Shown in pieces: positions 6,076 through 11,765 of a stretch of 11,765 nt of DNA. Source of the stretch: a bacterium (GTDB taxonomy: Bacteria; Arandabacterota; Arandabacteria; Arandabacterales; Arandabacteraceae). Made by a program: the position numbers and the translations under genes. A model generated the notes under the pieces. That model searched no databases and was not told where the DNA came from. It saw nothing but the letters and a program-made list of their open reading frames with translations. Location: NCBI GenBank assembly GCA_025774405.1, contig JALGWB010000032.1:1-11765 (forward strand), given 5' to 3'. How positions within the stretch are numbered: the first letter of the stretch is position 1; every line of letters begins with the position of its first letter.

Positions 6076-7461
6076 TTAATCGCCATGGATCGATCTTCCA
6101 AGAGCCGCTTGGAAACTTTCCCAGACCATCTCCGAAAGCGTTGGATGAGGATGGATTACGTCAGCCATGGTCTCTATCCGCCCTCCTTGCTTGAGAGCCA
6201 CCGTTGCCTCGGTTATGAACTCGGACGCATGAGGAGCCAGGATCTGCATGCCCAGGAGCCTTTTGGTGTTGGCATCTGCAACAACCTTAGCAAGCCCGAA
6301 TGCTTCGCCCATGGTCAACGCTCGCCCGATGTGGCCTAAGCGCACCCGCGTTACTTTGACATCATAACCCTCTTCCCTCGCCTGAGCTTCAGTCTTGCCC
6401 ACGGCGGCATACTCTGGATCAGTGTAGACACAGCGGGGCACCAGGCCATAGTCAATTACAGCCTCATTTCCAGTGATGTTCTCCACTGCAACTATAGCCT
6501 GCCTCATGGCAACGTGTGCCAGCATCGAATTACCGGTGACATCTCCAACAGCATACACACCTTCGACATTTGTTCTCATTGTTGCGTCAGTGACTATCCC
6601 TTTCGGACAAGAGGCTATGCCTGCTTCATCTATGCCAATACCAGTGATATTCGGTTTGCGTCCGACAGCCATCAACACCTGGGCTGCTTCAAGCTTGCTA
6701 CCATCGTCAGTTTCCACAACAACATCTGTAGCACCCCTTGTGATTGCCCTTACTCTAGTCGAAGTCATCACTTTGATGCCCTTGCGCTTGAGCACAGTCT
6801 CAAGTCTTCGTGCAAGCTCTTTATCCTCCCCAGGAAGGATATGATCCATCATCTCAATCAAAGTTACCCGTGCTCCAAAAGCTGAATAGATTTCGGCAAA
6901 TTCACAACCGACGGCTCCAGCTCCCACAATCACCATCGACGTTGGGATCTGTTCCTGAAAGAGGGCATGATCGCTTGTGATCACCTGCGATCCATCCGGC
7001 TCGATTCCACCGATGTCCATCCACGAGGAACCGGTCGCTATGACAACATAATCGGCCTCAAGTAGTCTATTTCCCTGCTCTGAAGTTATCTCAACCTTTC
7101 CCCCCCCACGCACATAACCTGTGCCCCTGATGACCTCGACGCCCCTGGCACTCAGTAAATCCTCAACCCCCCTCCGAAGGACCTCAACCACGCGTCTGGA
7201 TCGGACGACAGCCACTCCCAGGTCAACATTGGTTACCTCAAGTGTGATACCGAATTCCACACCTCGTTGAGCGAGCCTGGCAATGCGTGCACTCTCAAGG
7301 AGTGCCTTCGTTGGAATGCAACCCACATTGAGGCACGTGCCACCAATGAATGCCTTTTCAACAAGGGTCACCTGACACCCGGCAGAGGCCGCTCTGAGGG
7401 CTGCAGTGTACCCGCCAACACCACCGCCAATCACTATAATTCTCAAAGGATTAACACTCAT
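6076..7461 (-). CDS. lpdA: Dihydrolipoamide dehydrogenase-type flavoprotein disulfide reductase
   Basis: This is a 461-aa pyridine nucleotide-disulfide oxidoreductase that normally reoxidises dihydrolipoyl groups with NAD+. All key elements are present: the FAD-binding GGGVGG (12-17), the redox disulfide in GGTCLNVGCIPTK (Cys43 and Cys48), the NAD-binding GAGAVG (180-185) with an acidic strand end at Glu203, the second FAD motif TNVEGVYAVGDV, and the active-site HPHPTLSE near the C terminus (His439 and Glu444). Length and motifs fit a functional Lpd. The context is unusual: it overlaps hdrB by four bases (ATGA) and no E1, E2 or glycine-cleavage gene is adjacent. It may therefore serve the HdrBC pair rather than, or as well as, a lipoyl complex. 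MerA and other class I reductases share the fold, but the HPHPTLSE wording favours Lpd. Confidence 0.93.
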   Translation of the reverse strand: MSVNPLRIIVIGGGVGGYTAALRAASAGCQVTLVEKAFIGGTCLNVGCIPTKALLESARIARLAQRGVEFGITLEVTNVDLGVAVVRSRRVVEVLRRGVEDLLSARGVEVIRGTGYVRGGGKVEITSEQGNRLLEADYVVIATGSSWMDIGGIEPDGSQVITSDHALFQEQIPTSMVIVGAGAVGCEFAEIYSAFGARVTLIEMMDHILPGEDKELARRLETVLKRKGIKVMTSTRVRAITRGATDVVVETDDGSKLEAAQVLMAVGRKPNITGIGIDEAGIASCPKGIVTDATMRTNVEGVYAVGDVTGNSMLAHVAMRQAIVAVENITGNEAVIDYGLVPRCVYTDPEYAAVGKTEAQAREEGYDVKVTRVRLGHIGRALTMGEAFGLAKVVADANTKRLLGMQILAPHASEFITEATVALKQGGRIETMADVIHPHPTLSEMVWESFQAALGRSIHGD

Positions 7462-8327
7462 AGTTCAAGTATTTTGTCAGGTCTGACACGATGGAATCCA
7501 AGCCCCAGAGCAGGCTTATCCATATCCATGGCCAGGCCCACGAGCTGGGTGACATAGAGCACCGGTAATCCATAGGTCAAACCCTTCTTCCTGCCGATGA
7601 CTACCTGTCCGAGATCGAATTGCTCGAAGCAAAATGGACATGCGACTACGAGCAAGTCACATCCAGCTTCTTTCAGGCAGTTCAGCTTGTGCTCGGCTAT
7701 CGACTGGGAGGTCTGCTCATCTATGGCCGGCCGGCCACAGCACAGCAACTTATCTTGATAATCAACCACCTGTGCACCAACAGCATGGATTATCCGTTCG
7801 AGTGAGGTGGGTTGCTCAGGATCATCGAAAGCAACTGCCACAGATGGCTTCAAAAGGTGGCAACCATAATGAGCAGCCACCTTGAAGCTGCCCAGATCTC
7901 GCCTGACCAGGCCCTTCAGTCGGGAAAGCACATCTTCCTCAGTCAGTACCTTAAGGAAGTGCAAGACACCGGGGATGCCCGGTTCATGGTTGTCTTGCCT
8001 CAACTCCGCCAGCACTTCACGGCCTTCCGCTTCCTCACGCAGGACCATCGCAGCTTCAGCAAGTGAGGAGGCGCAGCCTGGACATAAGGTCAATATGGTT
8101 TCACAGCCATTGCGAGCAAGATTGTGTGCTGCGATCCTGAGCCAATCATGACGCGACGCCGATCTGAAAACCACTGGATCCGGGCAACATGTGAACCTGG
8201 GTTCATCATTCAATCCAATCCCGAGAGCATCAAGGACCACCCTGACTGACTTCTCTATGTGAGGAAGCTTGACCCTCGCCAGGCAACCCGGGAAGAACTT
8301 ATAATTCCTCGTGCTGGTTTCCACCAA
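7458..8327 (-). CDS. hdrB: Heterodisulfide reductase subunit B-like protein (two CCG domains)
   Basis: This is a 289-aa HdrB-type protein with two cysteine-rich CCG domains that in HdrB hold noncubane [4Fe-4S] clusters acting on disulfides. The first set is Cys15 (FFPGC), Cys47-Cys48 (TCCP), Cys82 and Cys85 (CPGC). The second is Cys156 (HYGCHLLKP), Cys196-Cys197 (CCGRP), Cys230 and Cys233 (CPFCFEQFD). Both sets are complete, so it should be able to bind both clusters. In methanogens this subunit reduces CoM-S-S-CoB; bacterial relatives act on other, mostly unknown, disulfides or pass electrons between carriers. Start candidates are TTG 8327 and the next codon GTG 8324, both after GAGAGG inside the end of hdrC. 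The C terminus overlaps lpd by four bases. The end of hdrC overlaps this gene by about 29 bases, so all three are probably translated together. Confidence 0.9.
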   Translation of the reverse strand: MVETSTRNYKFFPGCLARVKLPHIEKSVRVVLDALGIGLNDEPRFTCCPDPVVFRSASRHDWLRIAAHNLARNGCETILTLCPGCASSLAEAAMVLREEAEGREVLAELRQDNHEPGIPGVLHFLKVLTEEDVLSRLKGLVRRDLGSFKVAAHYGCHLLKPSVAVAFDDPEQPTSLERIIHAVGAQVVDYQDKLLCCGRPAIDEQTSQSIAEHKLNCLKEAGCDLLVVACPFCFEQFDLGQVVIGRKKGLTYGLPVLYVTQLVGLAMDMDKPALGLGFHRVRPDKILEL

Positions 8328-8778
8328 TGATGCCTCTCACAATCTGACCCAGTTTCTCATCTATATCAGGTAACCCCATCTGCTTCCTTCGCTTGAGTAT
8401 GGTATCAGTCAAACCACTCACGATTCCTCGGGAGGCAATTGCCTGACGGACCTGTTCGACCTGTGGAGGAGCTGAGCCCTTTGCGTAACTTATGTTTCTC
8501 AGAGCGATGATAACCTCAACCGGCTTCACGCCAGCCGGACATCGTTCAGCACATGTATAACAGGTTGTGCACTTCCAGATTGGGGAATCCGCTTCGACCA
8601 ATCCATCTGCAACCCCCAAGGAGACCTTAAGGAAAATCTGTCTTGGATTGAAGTCGTCCGAGAAGCGCGCAGCCGGGCAATCACCGACGCAGATTCCGCA
8701 AGCATAGCAGAGCCTCGCAAGTCCGTGTTTGGCCACGACTTCAAGGACGCCTTCAGCTTGTCCGCGCAAGATGTACAC
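8299..8778 (-). CDS. hdrC: Heterodisulfide reductase subunit C-like iron-sulfur protein
   Basis: This is a 159-aa HdrC-type protein with two [4Fe-4S] binding motifs: Cys24, 27, 30 and 34 (CYACGICVGDCP), and Cys70, 73, 76 and 80 (CTTCYTCAERCP). The second motif, with the WKCTTCYTC wording and ERCP, is characteristic of HdrC. After it come VKPVEVIIALRN and a helical tail, also typical. HdrC relays electrons to the HdrB active site, and the hdrB gene directly follows with overlap. The GTG at 8778 is chosen because GGGGGAT stands at good distance before it. The frame is also open to TTG 8808, but that region has no ribosome site and would contain the predicted leader. It is the first gene of the hdrC-hdrB-lpd cluster. 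No membrane segment is present, so the complex should be soluble. Confidence 0.9.
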   Translation of the reverse strand: MYILRGQAEGVLEVVAKHGLARLCYACGICVGDCPAARFSDDFNPRQIFLKVSLGVADGLVEADSPIWKCTTCYTCAERCPAGVKPVEVIIALRNISYAKGSAPPQVEQVRQAIASRGIVSGLTDTILKRRKQMGLPDIDEKLGQIVRGIIGGNQHEEL

Positions 8779-8895
8779 AACTATCCCCCGGCTTAAGTAA
8801 TTACACAACTACCACAGATGGATTATGCAGTCAAGGGCTGAAGGAAGCTGGTGAAGCTGAGACGGGGCGTCTTCAGGACTCGACGCCCCAAAGCC
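8779..8895 (-). promoter_or_regulatory. Intergenic region with a candidate promoter for hdrC-hdrB-lpd
   Basis: On the minus strand TTGACT (8834-8829) is the only clear -35-like element. At 17 bases there is a poor TAGTTG (8811-8806). A better TGTAAT (8805-8800) lies 23 bases away, too far for standard spacing. The promoter is therefore tentative. The stretch also holds a strong hairpin, listed separately, between this point and the PorV-family gene. Confidence 0.25.
8864..8889 (-). terminator. GC-rich hairpin just after the PorV-family gene
   Basis: GGGGCGTC (8864-8871) and GACGCCCC (8882-8889) form a perfect eight-base stem with a ten-base loop, starting six bases after the PorV-family stop codon. 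The position suits a transcription terminator or a 3'-end stabilising hairpin for that gene. There is no T run after the stem on the minus strand, so it is not a canonical intrinsic terminator. Confidence 0.5.
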
Positions 8896-9885
8896 TCAGA
8901 AGGAGATTCCCAGAGCGAAACGATGGACGCCCTTGAAGACGCCAAAGTCAGTATAAGCATAGTCAAGACTGGCGATTCCAACGGATGTGGCTATTCTCGC
9001 CCCACAGCCGGCTGAGAGACCCATTTCCTCTGCATTGATTGTATAGCCACCCCTCAGGAAAAATGCGTCAGCCCAGGAATATTCTGTGCCGAAGTGAAGT
9101 CGCTCTGAATAGTCATTCGGGTGTGTAGCATCCACTGCCACCGTCAGTCTGGATGCCGGTGAGAGGTCGAAATCGTAAGCAAGAGCAATTCTGAAATTCA
9201 GCGGCAGATCATACGTGCCGAATTCTTTTTCTGTTTCAACATACGCCGTTCCGATATAGTACTTGTCAATGTAAGTCCCATCATATTTCATATCTGGACC
9301 GAAGTTGCTGGTAGTCATTGCCAGCCTTAATGTGTTGAAGCCCGTATAGTAGACGGTCCCAAAATCGAATGCGAAGCCTCGAGAGTGATAGTCTGCAATT
9401 GCCTGGTCGATGTATTTGACGGAACCACCTACCAGCAGCCTGTCGGTCCACCTCCTTGCATAAGAGACTCCGAGTGCAATGTCTTTGGGACTGAATGTTT
9501 CCACCACAACATCGGCTTCAGCCTCCCGGACCATGGGCATTGAGCCATAGTCAACGCAGACACCGCTTACAGCGAAAACTCCGTATGAGCCATATGGGAA
9601 TGCATATGCTCCACCCAGGAGCCTTATGTCAGCAATCCACTCGGTGTCACTTATGAACAATTGGTGCTGATTTATGGACGCAAGCCCAGCAGGATTACCG
9701 AATGCGCTTGCAGCACTGCCTACAAGTGCGCCACATGCTTCACCCGTGCCAGATGATCTCACATCCATGCCAATCTTCAAAAACAGAGCCCCAGCAGTCC
9801 CAACCTTGTTCTGCATAGCGAGACTGGGCAGGCAAAACACTAGAATTACCACCACAAGCACGCCTGACGCGACCTTAAATCTCAT
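8896..9885 (-). CDS. PorV/PorQ-family outer-membrane beta-barrel protein
   Basis: This is a 329-aa outer-membrane protein. A signal peptide covers residues 1-23 (ending PSLA). Then comes the family N-terminal signature FLKIGMDVRSSGTGEACGAL, followed by ASAFGNPAGLAS, the segment at the mouth of FadL-like barrels. The remainder alternates hydrophobic and polar residues with many aromatic strand ends, and it closes on a phenylalanine (FALGISF), as outer-membrane barrels do. In type IX secretion PorV picks up substrates carrying a C-terminal sorting domain and hands them to the attachment complex; many candidate-phylum genomes have several paralogues of unsettled function. The ATG at 9885 is chosen because AGGAGGT lies six bases ahead; an ATG at 9903 would place that site inside the gene. 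It follows the large secreted protein by 21 bases, apparently in one operon. Confidence 0.82.
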   Translation of the reverse strand: MRFKVASGVLVVVILVFCLPSLAMQNKVGTAGALFLKIGMDVRSSGTGEACGALVGSAASAFGNPAGLASINQHQLFISDTEWIADIRLLGGAYAFPYGSYGVFAVSGVCVDYGSMPMVREAEADVVVETFSPKDIALGVSYARRWTDRLLVGGSVKYIDQAIADYHSRGFAFDFGTVYYTGFNTLRLAMTTSNFGPDMKYDGTYIDKYYIGTAYVETEKEFGTYDLPLNFRIALAYDFDLSPASRLTVAVDATHPNDYSERLHFGTEYSWADAFFLRGGYTINAEEMGLSAGCGARIATSVGIASLDYAYTDFGVFKGVHRFALGISF

Positions 9886-9906
9886 GATCCTACCTCCTGA
9901 CATCTA

Positions 9907-11765
9907 TTAGCGCTCACCTTTGATGACTGCAAATTTGCCTATTCTCTCACCATACTCAGGACTGGTAACCCTGTAGATGTATATTCCGCTCGCTATTGAC
10001 TGGCCATTGAAGGTGATCATATCCCACTGCTCCCCACCTGTCTCGCTGCCCTCAGGATCAGGGCTATCATCGCCAGGCATGTTGTGGTAGACAACATCCA
10101 CAAGTTCACCGGTCACAGTGTAGATATATATCGAACAGCGCTTGGGAAGATTGAAGAATGAGATCCGACCCTCGTAGTCAAGCCGTTCCCAATCGGCACT
10201 CCCTCTATACGGGTTGGGAGCAACAAGGATGTTATCAAGGGCGGAAGCTCGCCTGCTCTCCATGCACCTCTGCAAGCACTGCTCATAGCACGCTTCACAT
10301 CCTTGGCATTGTTCCTCGCAAAGGCTCTCACAATCACCTTCGTAGTCTGAAGGAACCGTTGTAGCATAGACACCGTGCAGTGTCTTGGTAAGTGCATTGC
10401 CCCTTGTCGACTCATTCCCTGCCAGATCGTATGCGGTCACAAGGTAGAAAGTTGGAAAGCCAATTCTGAGCGTGTCTGTGTAAGAGTTGACATATGGCCT
10501 GCCTTCAAACTCTGCGATGAGCTGCCATGGCCCTATGCTCGACACAATACTTCGATAGACTCTATATCCCGAGAAATCATCGTCCTCCTCAGATATCGAT
10601 TCCCATGTTAGATTGACTTCCCTGCCACTCAGGCGTGGCTCGTCGAGCACCGGTGGATGTGGTGATGGATCGGCGAGTTCAAAACTGGATGCGAAAAAGT
10701 CCTTTATGTTTTCGACATGCTCGAGCAGCGAACCCATATCTGAGACCTCACCACCTGATTTGGCTCTGCGAGACCAATAGCTGGCATCCAGTCCCTCACC
10801 GAATACCAATGCAATATAGAAGGTCGCAGAGTCACCAGCCGCCACATCATACGGTCCAATTGCAGTCATCATCCTATAGTCGAAAGGAACATCCGGAGGA
10901 TAGTCCTTGATCGTCCCCTGAGACATGCGCTCATAGGCTGAAGCATCTCCCGTGACATCGTTGTTCCAATCCCACCATGTAAATGTCTTCCACGACACAT
11001 TGGTTGTGGGTGCCAGCGCTATGCTCCCACCTGGGGGTGGCGCTGAAAGCAATACATGACCAACGTGGGTGGAGGAAAGCAACTTACTCTTGGGATTGGA
11101 GGCGATTGCCGGATCACCATCATCATCATACATGTAGGCAACGCCCCTTGTCTCGTCATAGCCGACAAGGTCATCATAATAATAGTCAGGTAGATCATTG
11201 TTGCCTATGTCACAATCCGTCATCCAGCCCCACCAGAAGTCATCAATTGACTTTCTGAACTTGAGACCGGCCTGTATGATAATGCAATCGTCAAGTCTTG
11301 GATCATCCCACATCATGTACCGCAAAGTTACCACTACGCCGAGGTCACGGGGAGAGTAGCCCGTGTCAAAGGTGCTCTGGACATCAACTGAGCTCTGTCC
11401 AGGTTCCGAGACATTGAAACCGCTGCAGATGCTATCGTACCTGAGGAAATCAAGCTGATCAAACGTACCGATTGCCGTCCACGGCTCACCGGCGCCATCC
11501 TCACTGTAGCCACCCATCCAGAGTCCTGTCTGGAAGATCTGCATATTGTAGGAGGATCCTGGATAATAGCCCGTATAGAGACAGAGACCCACCGTATATA
11601 TCTGGGGGAACCAGAGATCTCCAATGGTGTACCGTGAGGTCGCCGAAATACATGGTGCAGCTTCGAGAATATCTACTCCTCCATCCGATTTCGGAGGTCC
11701 AAACCTGGAGACAAGGTCTGAGTCCCAGGCAAGCGCTGTCGCCGAAACACTCAGCAACGCCAGAA
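9907..11765 (-). CDS. Large secreted protein: FN3-like domain, seven-cysteine linker, sorting-type C-terminal domain (5' end outside window)
   Basis: At least 616 residues are encoded, and the frame continues past the right edge. The first visible residues (LALLSVSATALAWDSD) look like the end of a signal peptide, so only the first few codons are missing. Numbering below starts at the codon at 11757. Residues to about 360 form a beta-rich, aromatic region I do not recognise. Residues 368-460 look like a fibronectin type III domain (VNLTWESI, FSGYRVYRS, FYLVTAYDLAGNES). Residues 476-498 hold seven cysteines. Residues 510-616 form a C-terminal domain of the FlgD-Ig/type IX sorting kind (VAPNPYRGS, ISFFNLP, IYTVTGELV, ASGIYIYRV, GKFAVIKGER). 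Export to the cell surface is inferred, supported by the PorV-family gene 21 bases downstream. No catalytic motif was seen. Confidence 0.82.
   Translation of the reverse strand, partial: LALLSVSATALAWDSDLVSRFGPPKSDGGVDILEAAPCISATSRYTIGDLWFPQIYTVGLCLYTGYYPGSSYNMQIFQTGLWMGGYSEDGAGEPWTAIGTFDQLDFLRYDSICSGFNVSEPGQSSVDVQSTFDTGYSPRDLGVVVTLRYMMWDDPRLDDCIIIQAGLKFRKSIDDFWWGWMTDCDIGNNDLPDYYYDDLVGYDETRGVAYMYDDDGDPAIASNPKSKLLSSTHVGHVLLSAPPPGGSIALAPTTNVSWKTFTWWDWNNDVTGDASAYERMSQGTIKDYPPDVPFDYRMMTAIGPYDVAAGDSATFYIALVFGEGLDASYWSRRAKSGGEVSDMGSLLEHVENIKDFFASSFELADPSPHPPVLDEPRLSGREVNLTWESISEEDDDFSGYRVYRSIVSSIGPWQLIAEFEGRPYVNSYTDTLRIGFPTFYLVTAYDLAGNESTRGNALTKTLHGVYATTVPSDYEGDCESLCEEQCQGCEACYEQCLQRCMESRRASALDNILVAPNPYRGSADWERLDYEGRISFFNLPKRCSIYIYTVTGELVDVVYHNMPGDDSPDPEGSETGGEQWDMITFNGQSIASGIYIYRVTSPEYGERIGKFAVIKGER

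Noticed and set aside
5794..6339. A 181-codon plus-strand open frame spanning the lpd and PspC genes
   Set aside because: It crosses two well-supported minus-strand genes and the gap between them, and its translation shows no domain.
10264..10332. Covalent haem site in the cysteine-rich stretch
   Set aside because: CxxC pairs are present but none is followed by histidine.
1..11765. tRNA or rRNA genes, CRISPR array, insertion sequence, phage or attachment-site repeats
   Set aside because: No long direct repeats, transposase or integrase motifs, or RNA-gene-like conserved stretches were seen. Almost all sequence is covered by ordinary genes.

Overview
The window reads as chromosomal DNA from an anaerobic, Gram-negative (two-membrane) bacterium, probably a little-cultured FCB-type or candidate-phylum lineage. 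The reasons are a ferredoxin-dependent 2-oxoacid oxidoreductase, an HdrBC-type iron-sulfur pair, a BamD-like lipoprotein, and a PorV-family outer-membrane protein beside a large secreted protein whose C-terminal domain resembles type IX secretion sorting domains. The taxonomic guess is inference. No mobile elements, tRNA/rRNA genes or CRISPR arrays are visible. Several genes appear to start at TTG or GTG.

Layout. (1) 1-1750, minus strand: ferredoxin subunit, alpha subunit, then TPP-binding subunit of a 2-oxoacid:ferredoxin oxidoreductase (VorB/KorA type). The TPP subunit runs off the left edge and carries a one-base frameshift near position 150. (2) 1840-3887, minus: an apparent envelope/NAD operon of a secreted protein with a C-terminal membrane anchor, a BamD-like TPR lipoprotein, and nadD, which overlaps the lipoprotein gene. 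(3) 4048-5374: two plus-strand genes (an unrecognised 145-aa protein and a small secreted protein with a carboxypeptidase-regulatory-like domain) around a minus-strand FmdB-type zinc-ribbon gene. (4) 5401-6003, minus: a membrane protein with two PspC domains. (5) 6076-8778, minus: a tight hdrC-hdrB-lpd cluster with overlapping ends and no hdrA or 2-oxoacid dehydrogenase E1/E2 gene beside it. (6) 8896-11765, minus: a PorV-family protein preceded by a large secreted protein with a cysteine-rich linker, an FN3-like domain and a sorting-type C-terminal domain. Its start lies beyond the right edge.

How they fit together. Region 1 should decarboxylate a 2-oxoacid to an acyl-CoA and reduce ferredoxin. 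Region 5 looks like a thiol/disulfide electron-transfer module linking NAD(H), through the Lpd flavoprotein, to an HdrBC iron-sulfur pair. Regions 2, 4 and 6 concern the cell envelope. The least conventional items are the hdrC-hdrB-lpd module, the seven-cysteine linker (spacing 3-3-2-2-3-3) in the secreted protein, and the envelope operon headed by an unrecognised anchored protein. Nothing here is clearly a wholly new system; the redox trio is the best candidate for one.
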